This document shows, piece after piece, positions 10,610 through 23,000 of a stretch of 64,000 nt of DNA. Source of the stretch: Circinella minor (lineage: Eukaryota; Mucoromycota; Mucoromycetes; Mucorales; Lichtheimiaceae); the NCBI GenBank assembly GCA_016758965.1, contig JAEPRB010000006.1:186001-250000 (forward strand), written 5' to 3'. Positions within the stretch are counted from its first letter, which is position 1; each line of letters starts with the position of its first letter. The position numbers and the translations under genes are program-made. A model generated the notes under the pieces. The model saw nothing but the letters and a program-made list of their open reading frames with translations. It made no database searches and was not told the DNA's origin.

Positions 10610-13043
10610 CTAAATTGTAAGATCATTGAAAGTAGGAGACAATGGTTCAGTCAGTTCAACATAATTCATGGGTGTTGTATTCGAACCTCCAATGCCAGAT
10701 TCAGCTCCAATACGTGTAACAGCAGCAGTAACACTACCATTTCTAGTAAATTTCTTGGCTGCCGCTTCAGATGATTTACGTCGTCGAAGTTGAGTTTCAT
10801 TAAACATATTTTGTCGTTTCAATGCTCGTTCAAAAAATAAATCTGGACTAGTACAAGTACCCAATGCACGTCGCATTTGAGTATTTATGATCATTAAACC
10901 AATTTGATAAGATGCATTCATCCAACCAAAACCTTCACGTGGTACAAACTTGAAATCAGTACCCACATTTCCATATTCTACTTGTACTTTATGTGTCAAT
11001 CCAACAACATCTAAAAAAAAAAATTTATAATGCGTTAATTATATATAACTCAGCCCGCATCTCTTCTCAACAAAAAAAAAAAAAAGATTTGTTTATGATT
11101 TTACCATATTTCTCAGGAACAACACCATTAAAATCAACAAATGATTTAGTAATTCTATTGATAAACAAAATAAAACAAGTTATTAGATTAAACATTTTAA
11201 ATTTATTTATACTCCTCCTCTAACCCCCTCCCCCCCAACCAAAACAATTATTTTATTCGCCACCCTTCTCCCCCCCCCCACATTTTCCTTTCAAACTTAC
11301 GTATAAAGCCAACGATAAGCTAAACGTGAAGCTACATCTTGCATTTCATAATTTTTAAATGCTTGCCAAGCCATAATTTGATGAGGTGCCCAACCATAAG
11401 GAAAATCCCATTGTCGATTCGGTCTATCCAATGTAATAACACCTCTTGAATCTTCTGTACCAGATACAAGACCACCTAATACTTCAAACTTTTGTAATGA
11501 ATTTTGAGTCATCTTGGTGGCTTGTTCTTTACTTGCACAACCGGCCCACATGGTCCAAAATGCGGTGACTGTCTCATACTTGGTTTGTTCTTCCTTGACT
11601 GTATCATAATCATAATATAAACTCTTTTCTTCATTCCAAAGATATTTATTAATACGTTCTTGTCGTAATCGAGCACGTTCTTCCCAATCTGTTGCACATT
11701 GTTTTATTCCATGATAATCCACCAAACCTTCATCATCGTTTAAAATAGTACGAATCACATGAGCAATATCTATTTCATATTTGTATAATAAAGAATTTAA
11801 ATCTACAGTGGCCAAGTTGGCACATACTTTTTCAAAACGATAGGTCGTGTCGTGTCCAGATTCACGTACAGCACGATCATGTAAAAAGTATTCATCTAAT
11901 TCAGGTTCCTTGATATCACCTTTATTATATTGATTCATATAATCCACAACAGGTAGACCCAATTTTTTGGCATAAGGTTCAATCACATGGTCAAAATGAG
12001 ATGATTCTGTTTCTGGTGGAATACCCATTCCATCAGGTCGAAATCGTGATAATTGGGTTTTTGGGTCCAATCGTGGAGAAGCCATCCAGACAGTATGATA
12101 TTCTTTGATAGCTGCTTTTAATACTTGACGTAACCATGTTTTGCTATCTTGAGGATGGGATACGGATTCACGTTCATAAACACGTAAAATCATATCGGTT
12201 AAAAAAGGAGGTTGTGAACGTGATAAATAATAAGATCGATTGGCATTTAAAATTTTTCCATAATGTTTGATTTGATATACAAAATTATCGACCATATCAT
12301 GAGCCAAATCCACTCGATCATCTGTCAAGAGACCCAAGGTTTCAAAATAAGAGTCCCAACCATACATTTCATTAAAACGACCTCCTGGAACAACAAAAGG
12401 AACGCCTTCTAAAGTATTTCGTTTCTCACGCATAGCCAAAGCAAGAATACCAGGTCGATCATTAATACTCTTGACGTATTCAGGTGTAATATTTTTAGGC
12501 AGGAGTTGAACGTCGAGTTTCAAATGTTTACGCGTTTCGGCTACATGCTTGTAATACTCAAAAACAGCCTCTTCTCCATGTGGAATGTAAATACGTGGAT
12601 TATGATTCGCTGAACGATTTTTAGTATCAGCACAAATTAATTCAAGACCATCTGCATCAATCCGTCGTGTCAAACCTTGCCAAAAATTATGTCGAATCAT
12701 ACGCGATAATCGATCGACTGGATTTTCATTTAATCGTGCTTCATCTAAAACAATATGTTTACGACCATAGTCTTTGGCTAATGCAAGTTCCTGCAGGAGG
12801 TTGGATAGCATATATGTACCACGAATATCAATCTTGCGATAACCACCTGAATCAGCTGTTCCTACAGAAAATGATTTCGGACCGAGATCATTCACTGTAA
12901 TTTGGTAATCACCATCTGTATCTTCTTGTTCCATTAAGATACGTTGTGTTTCTTGAACATCAATAAGAAATTTTTGTGCTTTACTTTTATCGTCTAAAAT
13001 AATAATAATTTATTTGTTGGGTTTAAGTTTCAAACAATCGTTC

Positions 13044-13077
<34 letters not shown>

Positions 13078-13348
13078 CCATGAGAAGCTCTTCTTTTACG
13101 TGGTGGAATAGGTGAATCATTTAATCGTTGACCCTTAAAAAAATTATTCATAGCGTTTATTTAATAAAAAAAAATACCAAAAAAAAATAACCCATAGATA
13201 AAAAACGGAATTTTTCTTTTTTTACAGTATAAGTTTTAAGCCGACCGATAACACCTCCGGCATTCAGTCCGGTTGTATAATATGTACTTGAAGGAGCGTG
13301 AGCATCCACTTGTTCATAATCTGTTGTTACATGTATTGTTGATTGCAT
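10610..13348 (-). CDS. NTH1: Neutral (cytosolic) trehalase, GH37
   Basis: Five exons (13348-13226, 13133-13079, 12993-11301, 11154-11105, 11010-10610) close to 773 residues, the usual size for fungal neutral trehalase. It hydrolyses alpha,alpha-trehalose to two glucose in the cytosol, mobilising spore and stress reserves. Visible landmarks are a PKA-type site RRAS (Ser58), an EF-like calcium loop DTDGDYQIT (84-92), trehalase signature 1 [15 protein letters not shown] (262-276), signature 2 [10 protein letters not shown] (587-596), and REGFGWMN near the C-terminus with the likely catalytic base Glu. There is no signal peptide, unlike acid trehalases. Regulation by PKA phosphorylation, 14-3-3 binding and Ca is known for the yeast enzyme and is inferred here. 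The symbol follows yeast. Confidence 0.96.
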
Positions 13349-15241
13349 TGGATAAATATTATTATTATTTTTTCTTTTTGATGAAAAAAAAAAAAAAAAA
13401 AGAAAAAAGAAAAGCAAAAGATTTTATTTGAAAAAGTAAGAAAACTTTTTTTGCTTTTTATATGAAAAAAAAAAAGGGATAAAACAATTTTAGATCATTG
13501 GTTCCAATCTCTCTATCTTTTTCAATAACAACCCCCCTCCCCCCCTTTCTCTTCTCCTTATACAGCACACAGACAAATAGATTGTTGTGTGCCACACTTT
13601 TCATAACTTTTATCAACTCAACCATTCATCTCTTCTTTTCCTTTCCCTCCCTCTCCTCCACAAATATATATAACATACCCTTTTCATCATTTTGAAAAAA
13701 ATCGAATCGATTCACTTATAAATCATTCAAGTTCTTTAAAAATAAATTGAAACACTATTGGGAATTTTAGAACAAGATAATAAATTGGACATCCAAAAGA
13801 AAGAAAAACTAATATTTATTTATTTATTTGGGGGGGGGAAAGAAACAAAGAATGGGTCTGAATAAATAAGAAAGATTTTTTTTTATAATTGACACTTATA
13901 TAAAAACAAGATTTAATCATGTCAAATAAAAGATTGGGGCAGTTGGTGATGACTGTTTATGGAAGATCAAAATTTAGTTCCGAGGAACTACCACCTTTTA
14001 TAAAAAAGAACCCTACATTTTTACTTACTATTGTCAGTAATCTCCCTTTTAGATTTCCCCTAAAATTGTATATAACCTTTAGATTACGTATTTTATTCAA
14101 CCGCGGAATTCAATAATAAAAATGTCCCATAATATTTATAATGTTTTTGATTGGTATACATAATCACACGATGTTACCTAATGATCTGGTTGATTCCTTT
14201 TTCTATACTTGGAAATAATCAACTTATTTACTATTTATTGGGAGTATATATAACTTATTTTGTAGATCAAAAAAATTTGGATTTTATGGAACAAAAGAAA
14301 AATGGGTCGGAGAAAAAGAATGGATCACACTTTTTTTGCATAATCTTTTTGAATGATTAACATCTGTAAGGTACCACAAAATATATATATATATATATTT
14401 TCATACTCATACGTCATTATTATTATTATTATAAAGGACACATGTTTTTTAAAATAAAGTTATTTAATTCTGACAGTTCGTTTGAGATCCTCCATTATCT
14501 GTTTCATTATTATTATACATTATTTCCACCAAAACGTCATTTCATTCATCCCCCATCTCCCCCATTTATAAATTTAAATTTAAAGCTTAAGATAATCAAT
14601 TTTCTTTGCTTATTTGTTTATATGTATAGATATGCTATTTTTGGTTATCTGAGGGTGGGGGAGAGGTATAAACAAGTTTTTATCAAGTTTGTTATTAGCC
14701 ATCTAGAACCTTTCAATATTTGAACAAAAATACTTAATAAAATACGAATGATAACTAGTAGATGTTAACGTTTATATAAGCTAAAGGATATTATACCTAT
14801 ATTATACACAGTGATTTATTTATACAATAAAAAAAATGGTTGACTTGAAATGCACTCATGACATCATAGTTGATTAAAATATATATTTAGACTCTGTTTT
14901 CATTCATACCTGATAAATTCAGTAAAAAAAAAAAATCCTTGCTTGAGTGTGATATAACTACTAATTTAATGAATAACAAAGTAAATTTTTTTTTTTTATT
15001 GAATTTTGTATGTGTGTGTATGTGTGTGTCTAATCAATAAAAATTTTGAGAGACCACAAGAAAAAAAAATCCTGGCACACATATATATAACTTGTGACTT
15101 CGTTTCTCGAATTCCGTTTTTTTTTTTAAAAAAAAGTGGGTTGTTAAACCAACAATTTGCGGGAAAAGAAACATTTTTGCATATTTTTTTTTTTTTTTTT
15201 TATATTTTTTTCTTTCCCGATCGTATATAACAACAACAACA
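13349..15241. other. Divergent intergenic region, possible decayed coding fragment
   Basis: 1.9 kb between the divergent trehalase (-) and MTR4 (+) starts. The trehalase side holds pyrimidine-rich tracts near 13500-13660. Around 13919-14360 there are short protein-like stretches in shifting frames: MSNKRLGQLVMTVYG at 13919, then SHNIYNVFDWYT and FFYTWK after 14120. They may be a decayed gene, but stops and frame changes prevent a model. A (TG)n stretch lies at 15008-15029. The last 20 bases before the MTR4 ATG are an aac repeat leader. Confidence 0.35.
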
Positions 15242-15669
15242 ATGTTTGGTGACGACGAGAATACTGATTCCCTTTTTGATGTTTTCAGTGGGAAAACAAA
15301 TAATGGAGACGATTTTGATGATATTGATATGGAAGAAGAAGAAATTAATGAAGAAGAATTAGTTGAAAATACAAAAGATCAGGCACAAGTGATTGCAGAA
15401 GAAGGTGTACCCCCTTCAGCTACGAATGCACCTAATAATAATAATAATAAACGATCACGACCTAATGAAGATAAAAATTTAAACGATTCGAATGATATGG
15501 ATAAAGAAATGGAAATAGCTGTCAAACGATATCGTACTGAAGAATTACATGCACCACAACCTATTGTAGCAGATACTTTTGAACAAGAAACGTCTCGTGA
15601 AGTAGCTAATATTGCTGGTTTACAAGCTGCACCTGCAACAGAAGGTCCTCAAATTACTTTAAACCATCA

Positions 15670-15720
<51 letters not shown>

Positions 15721-15746
15721 TAAAAAAAAAAAATTTTTTTAAAAAT

Positions 15747-15798
<52 letters not shown>

Positions 15799-18700
15799 AG
15801 AAATTTTATATATATTAATTAATCTCTTTTGATCATTTTTTTGCAAAAAAAAAAAAAAAAAAATGTTAGGTTCGTCACCAAGTGGCAGTACCACCTAATT
15901 ATAATTATGTTCCTATTTCAAAACATGTACCACCCAGTGATCCTGCTCGTGTTTATCCATTTACACTCGATCCTTTTCAACGTGTTTCAGTTTCTTCGAT
16001 TGAACGTAATGAATCTGTTTTAGTATCTGCTCATACTTCTGCTGGTAAAACCGTTGTTGCTGAATATGCTATTGCTCAATGTTTAAAAAATAAGCAACGT
16101 GTTATTTATACATCTCCTATCAAGGTATGAATCAAGTGTGTGTGTGTGGAAGTATATATATATATATATATAAAGTTACGGGGAAAAAAAAAAAAAACTA
16201 ATCATATTTATATATATAAAATAGGCCTTGTCAAATCAAAAGTTTCGAGAATTTACAGAAGAATTTGGTGATGTTGGTTTAATGACAGGTGATGTGACAA
16301 TTAATCCTCAAGCATCTTGTCTTGTTATGACAACTGAAATTTTAAGATCCATGTTATATCGTGGTTCAGAAATTATGCGTGAAGTAGCCTGGGTAGTTTT
16401 TGATGAAATTCATTATATGAGAGATTCAGGTATGTTTCAATTTAGGATTTTTTGGGGGGGGGGGGAAGAGCCGTTGGTTATTTTAATTAAATCTTTCTGT
16501 TTAAAATATTTTTTAGAACGTGGTGTGGTTTGGGAAGAATCTATTATTTTATTACCTCATGCAGTACGTTATGTCTTTTTATCAGCTACTATTCCTAATG
16601 CTATGGAATTTGCTGAATGGATTTGTAAAATTCATGAACAACCTTGTCATATTGTTTATACCGATTTCCGTCCAACACCTTTACAACATTATTTGTTCCC
16701 AGCTGGTGGGGATGGTATTCATTTAGTAGTCGATGAAAAAAGTCAATTTAAAGAAGATAATTTTCAACGTGCTATTGCTGCCATGTCTGATCGACAAGGC
16801 GATGATGTGGCTAGTATGAAGGGTAGAGGCAAAAAAGGCAAAAACTTTAAAGGGGGTAAAAATGATGGACCTTCCGATATTTTTCGTATTATCAAAATGG
16901 TGATGATGAAAAATTATCATCCAGTCATTGTTTTTAGTTTTTCAAAACGTGAATGTGAAAGTAATGCTCTTCAAATGAGTAAACTTGATTTTAATGATGG
17001 TAAAAAAAAAAAACAAACAAACTTCTATTTAAAAGTTTTAAAGGATGAATCGAAATAGAAACTAATTTATGTATTTTTGGGGGGGGGGTTGTTTAGAAAG
17101 TGAACGTGATATGGTATCCCAAGTTTTTACCAATGCTATTTCTTCTTTAAATGAAGATGATCGTCAACTGGCCCAAATTCAACAATTATTACCATTATTA
17201 AGACGTGGTATTGGTGTTCATCATGGTGGTCTTTTACCTATTATGAAAGAAACTATTGAAGTCCTTTTTCAAGAAGGTTTATTAAAAGTTTTATTTGCTA
17301 CAGAAACTTTTTCTATTGGTTTAAATATGCCTGCAAAAACGGTTGTTTTTACAAGTGTTCAAAAATTCGATGGTAAAACACAACGATGGGTAAGTTGTTT
17401 TTTTTTTTTAAAAAAAAAAAAAAATGAAAGGAACTTATGATGAGGTAAGGGAATGGGATATTCATTTTGAAATTTTTTTTTTTTTTTTTAAATAGGTATC
17501 ATCAGGTGAATATATTCAAATGTCAGGTCGTGCAGGTCGTAGAGGTCTTGATGAACGTGGTGTTGTTATTATGATGATTGATGAAAAAATGGAACCTGCT
17601 GTTGCAAAAGGAATGGTCAAGGTAGGTAAATTTTCTTTATTTTTATTTTTTTTAGTTGGATATATAACCGTCATTATGTAAATTGAATCAATTTTTGTTT
17701 TCTTTTTCTTAGGGTGAATCGGATCGTATGAATTCAGCATTTCATCTTAGTTATAATATGGTTCTTAATCTTTTACGTGTGGAAGGTATTAGTCCAGAAT
17801 TTATGTTGGAACGTTGTTTTTATACTTTCCAAAATGATGCTAATATCCCCCAATTTGAAAGAGGTAAATAATAATTTTTATTACTAACTCAAAATGAAAC
17901 CTTGTATCTATTATTAACATTTCCCCCCCCCCTTCTCTCTCCGCGTCTGATTTAAAATGATAGATCTTGCATTATTGGAAGATGAACGAAAATCTATTCA
18001 TATTCCTAATGAAGAAGAAATTGCTTCTTATTATGAAATTCGAAAACAGATTGATACCTATACGCGTGATGTTCGTGATGTTGTCAGTCATCCTACTTAT
18101 TGTTTACCATTCATGCAACCAGGTCGTCTTGTCCGTATTAAACATTTAGATATGGATTTCGGTTGGGGTGCTGTCATTAATTATACAAAAGCTAAAACAC
18201 ACAAGAATAGAAATGATACCGAACCAGAAGTCAACTTTATTTTAGATGTTTTATTATTTTGTGAAAAGAATAGTACAATGTCAAAAGATGCTGAAGGAAG
18301 AACAGTAGGTGTTCGACCAGCAGAATCGGATGAAACAGGTGCACTTATGGTAAGAAGACATTATATATATATATATGATTTTTTTTATATTTTAGAACAA
18401 AAAAACTTAACTTTTTTTTTATATTTATCTATATTTAAAGGCTGTTCCTGTTTCACTTTCTGCATTGGAAGGTATTAGTCATATTCGATTAGTATTACCA
18501 AAAGAAGTTCGAAGTAATGATTCTCGAAAATCCGTATTAAAATCAATTCGTGAAGTCAAGAAACGTTTCCCTGATAATATTCCACTTTTGGATCCAGTTG
18601 AAAATATGAATATTAAAGATCCTGAATTTAAGAAACTTGTTGCTGTAAGTTACATTCTATGCCAAAAAAAAAAAAAAAAAGAAAAAGAAAAAGAAAAAGA

Positions 18701-19679
18701 AAAAAATGGATGAACTAAAATAATTTTTTAAAAAAAAAAAAAAAATTGTAGAAAATTGTCATGTTGGAAAAAACATTATTATCACATCCTTTAAATGAAT
18801 CTCCTGATTTACCAACATTATATGATGCTTATGCAAATAAGGTGGAATTGAATGAAAAAATTCGAGCATTAAAACGAAGAATTACTGATGCCCAATCTAT
18901 TATACAATTGGATGAACTCAAGAGTAGAAAACGTGTTATGCGACGGTAAAAAAAAAAAAAAGAGAATTGCAACAAACGTGTATGTGTGTGTAACATGAAT
19001 AACTTAAACTTTTTTTTTTTTTTTTTTGCATAATAGACTTGGTTTCACAACACAATCTGATGTTGTTGAAATGAAAGGTCGTGTAGCATGTGAAATTAGT
19101 ACAGGGGATGAATTATTATTGACAGAAATGATTTTCCAAAATGTATTTAATGATCTTACAGTGGAACAATCTGTAGCTCTTTTAAGTTGTTTTGTATTTG
19201 ATGAAAAAGTGGATCAAAAAGCACGTATGCAAGAAGAACTTTCAGCACCTTTACGTATGATGCAAGATATGGCTCGAAAAATTGCAAAAGTAGCAAAGGA
19301 ATGTAAAATGGAGATTGATGAAGATGAATATGTTGCTAAATTTAAACCTGAATTAATGGATGTTGTTTTTGCATGGTGTCAAGGAGCAAAATTCCATCAA
19401 ATTTGTAAAATGACAGAAGTGTATGAAGGTTCTTTAATTCGTGTTTTTAGACGTCTTGAAGAATTATTACGTCAAATGAGTGCTGCAGCTAAATCTATTG
19501 GTAATACTGAATTAGAAAACAAGTTTTCAGATGGTAAGTTTTTACATAAAAAAAAAAATTGGAAGGTTTTGGTTGATAAGAATTAATGAACTAAACTTTT
19601 TGATTATAAAATTTAAATCATTTTAGGTATCAGTAAGATTCATCGTGACATTATTTTTGCAGCATCATTATATTTGTAA
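15242..19679 (+). CDS. MTR4: Exosome-associated RNA helicase Mtr4 (Ski2-like)
   Basis: Twelve exons (first 15242-15670, second 15870-16124, last 19627-19679) close exactly to 1091 residues, close to yeast Mtr4 (1073). It is the 3'-5' RNA helicase of TRAMP-type complexes feeding the nuclear exosome. The acidic N-terminus ([17 protein letters not shown], then Asp/Glu-rich) is followed by RecA1 with AHTSAGKT (Walker A, 197-204) and DEIH (288-291). RecA2 has [10 protein letters not shown] (563-572). The arch/KOW insert follows in the middle third ([16 protein letters not shown]), then the helical C-terminus ending FAASLYL. The insert between motif III and RecA2 has a Lys/Gly-rich loop ([12 protein letters not shown]). 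Full-length Arch points to Mtr4 rather than Brr2 or Hel308. Intron 1 is made almost wholly of homopolymers. Confidence 0.97.
15673..15796. repeat. Paired long A tracts forming MTR4 intron 1
   Basis: Immediately after the GT donor there is A41, then a short mixed A/T core (T4, T7, T8 blocks), then A43. Together they fill most of the roughly 200-bp first intron of MTR4. The A/T core is self-complementary with both arms being A on the sense strand. Confidence 0.9.
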
Positions 19680-20023
19680 TTTCTATAAAAAAAAACATCC
19701 CCTATTTTTTTTTTTTCTCCCAATTTGCATTTTTTTTTTTCTTCTTTAATCATGTTTTTTTTTTTTTTTTTAAAAAAAAAAAAAGAAAAAGTAAAACAAA
19801 TAAATACAACTAGTATATAATCATTTTAATCATTTTAAAAATCAAATCAAAAATATATATATATATTTATAGAATGAAATGTGAAATAAACTTCTTTTGA
19901 ATGTATCATAGCAACAATTGAATTTGGGGAGTGAATGCTTCCCTAAAGTCTTTATATCATTTCAGAGTTTATTGTTTCATACGTAATTACAAATACAAGA
20001 GTTTTTCATTTTGTATGATTTAA
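19680..20023. other. Convergent intergenic region MTR4/MSH4
   Basis: 344 bp between the two 3' ends. T9-T14 and A12 homopolymers near 19700-19785 presumably carry the MTR4 termination/polyadenylation signals. No gene seen. Confidence 0.55.
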
Positions 20024-23000
20024 CTAATATGGATGTTTTTCATGGGTTGTCAATGATGATTCTACTACATTGATTGATGTATCGCTACAATAAACTTGTT
20101 GATATATCTTATTCTTAATTTCTTGAATTTGATCCAACCATAAATCATCTGTCATTCCTTGATGTTGAATCATTTTATCTGCAAACTAAAATTAAATGTT
20201 AAAAAAAAAAAAAAGATTGTTCAGGTCCCATCCCATCCCTTTTTTTTACCCATAAAAGGAATTTCCGATGATTGTGATTGTTATTTGTTATTGTTTCTAA
20301 AGAATCATCTCCTTTTCGAGCAGAGATCGTTTTGTTACTATAGTTACACGACATGAAATCATTATCATGGGATGAGATTTCATTATCAGTATTCATAGAT
20401 TCTCTTTGATCTTGGGTTGCATTAAGCTACATTTTATCAGTTCCCCACCACCACCACCAAATAGTAAGTTAAAAGATCTTTTTTTTTTTAACGTTTAATT
20501 TTTAAAACAAGTTTTTTACCTTTTCAGTCAATTGAAGTGCATAAGTAATAATATCTTTTGGAAATCCCATGAGCTGAGCTGTTTTAAGACCTTTTTTTTT
20601 TTTTTAAAAAAAAAAAAAATACACACACACACATATATAATTTGGAATGGATATATTTTATCCATTCATTATTTAGGAGTCATTTATAAATCACATCAAA
20701 GTAAAAAAAAAAAAAAATGTTTTTGTTACCATAATGTTGATTTGTAGCAACAGATCCATCTTTTACCATATAAGTATAAGAAAGTGTACATGTCTTATTA
20801 TTTGTATTTTCAAGCTATAAACAAAAATAGCATTTTTTTTTTGTTACACACAAGACATATTTAAACAACCAACCCCCTTCTTCATTTGAATTAACAACTT
20901 ACGATATTAACTTGAAGTTGAAGATTAACTACATTCGGATAAATACTGAGTACTTGAGTAAGTTGATGTAAATGTGTAGTAAAAAAACAATAAGCCTATA
21001 AAGAGGGAAAAGAAAGTTAATTCGGGTTTTTTTCTTTAACATTTTACATATATATATATATATATATATTTTTACCTTTGACTTGATAAGATATTCACTA
21101 ATGGATGCTGCAAGTCCAAGAGCATCATAAGGTGCAGTACCTTTATATATTACGTAATTGATAAATGTTGTAACAAATATATTTGAATTAATATTTGGGA
21201 AGAGGGGGGGGGTTTAATAATAAATTTAGATTTACCTTTTCCAAGTTCATCAATAATAACAAGACTTGTACTTGTTACATTTTGAATAATATAAGCTGTT
21301 TCACGCATTTCTGACATAAAAGAGGATGAATTAACTTGTACATAAACATCATTTCCAAGTCTTGATAAGATCTAAATAATATATATATATATGTAACACA
21401 TGTTATAAAATGAATGGAAAAGTTTTAAAGAAATAATATATATTTATATACCTGATCACATAAACGAAAAGAAGCATAAGATGCTGGAATAAAAGATCCT
21501 GCTTGTGCCATAATTGTTAATAATGCAATTTGTTTAATATAAGTACTTTTTCCTGACATATTACATCCAGTAATAAGTTGAAAACTAGATGATAATGACA
21601 TATAAGTATTGTTAGGTATCACAGGTTCTTGTTGAATTCTTTCCATGATAGGATGACGACCATTTTCAATGGCTAAAGTATTTGTAAACTCAGGTCGAAC
21701 TATAATAATATAAATAATGGTTCATTGAAATACGTACACCATTAATATAAAATACATAGAGTTTTCTCTCACTCTTTTTTACGTATCCATTGATTTAATA
21801 TTATATACGTACCATATTCTGAAACTGAACAACAATGTCCAAATGATAATAACATATCCAACATGGCAATCGCTTCTGAAACTTTATAAAGAACACTGAT
21901 ATCTTGACGAAAAACGTCAAGTAGATTGGTGACAGTTCTATAACATCAATTAAAAATAAATAAATATAAATACGTACGTACGTAATCAACCCAATGAATT
22001 GATTTAAAAACAATTTAAATGACTTTACTTGTCCGACATTAAATATACTTCAGCCAAAGATTCATTTAATCGACTATTTTTTTGTAACTTTTATATATCA
22101 TTTTTAATTATAAATGAATAACATATTACAGACAAACAGTTTTTAGTTACTATCGTACAACAACAAAATAAAGTTCTTACTAATTCCAATGTTGTAAATA
22201 TATATTGTTTTTTCTTTTTCACCACGTTAATAAATATTTCAGGAAGAGTTGTGTTGTTTTGATCCACTTGATCCGTTGGTAAAGACAAGTAAAACCCTTT
22301 GGGTGCATTAAATTGTAATTTAGTATTTAATCCACTTGTTTCTATATTGATGTAGAAAAAGTTTGGTTTTTTTTTTCCTTAACAAAGTGAATCGAGAATA
22401 ATTATTATTTGGTTTCATATATATATATATATATATATAAAGACATTATTATTACCATTATATTCACCTGCCATCTCATAAATATCTTCAATAGTTTCTT
22501 TGTATGTTTGTCGAGCTAAAATGAAATATATGTATTCCAAAATAATAAAATTATTAACTACGTTAATTATATTCTAAATATATTATTTACCAACATCCAA
22601 AAGACCATTTACTCCAGACTAAAAAAAAAAAAAAAAAAAAAGTTTCATTGTTATAATTATTATGATAAACTTGATAGTGATACTTTTTATTATAACTTCA
22701 CCTTGACAGCATAACACCGTTGATGTCTCAAACCTAAACTTGTTTTTTGTATTCCAATATCATCATGTAAAGTTTCATCAATAGCCATTTGAAAATCATT
22801 CAGTCTCGAATCTGATAGTATCTAATTGAACATCATCATTATACCAACCAACCAAGTTTTAGTCAACCATCCCAAAGGTTAAAAAAAGTTCATGAATGAA
22901 AATCATATACTTCACAAATAGTAACTAAAAGAGTACTCGAACATGATTGAAGACTGGTAGCAACACTTTTTAAAGCATTAAACATTGTTTTTAATCGAAT

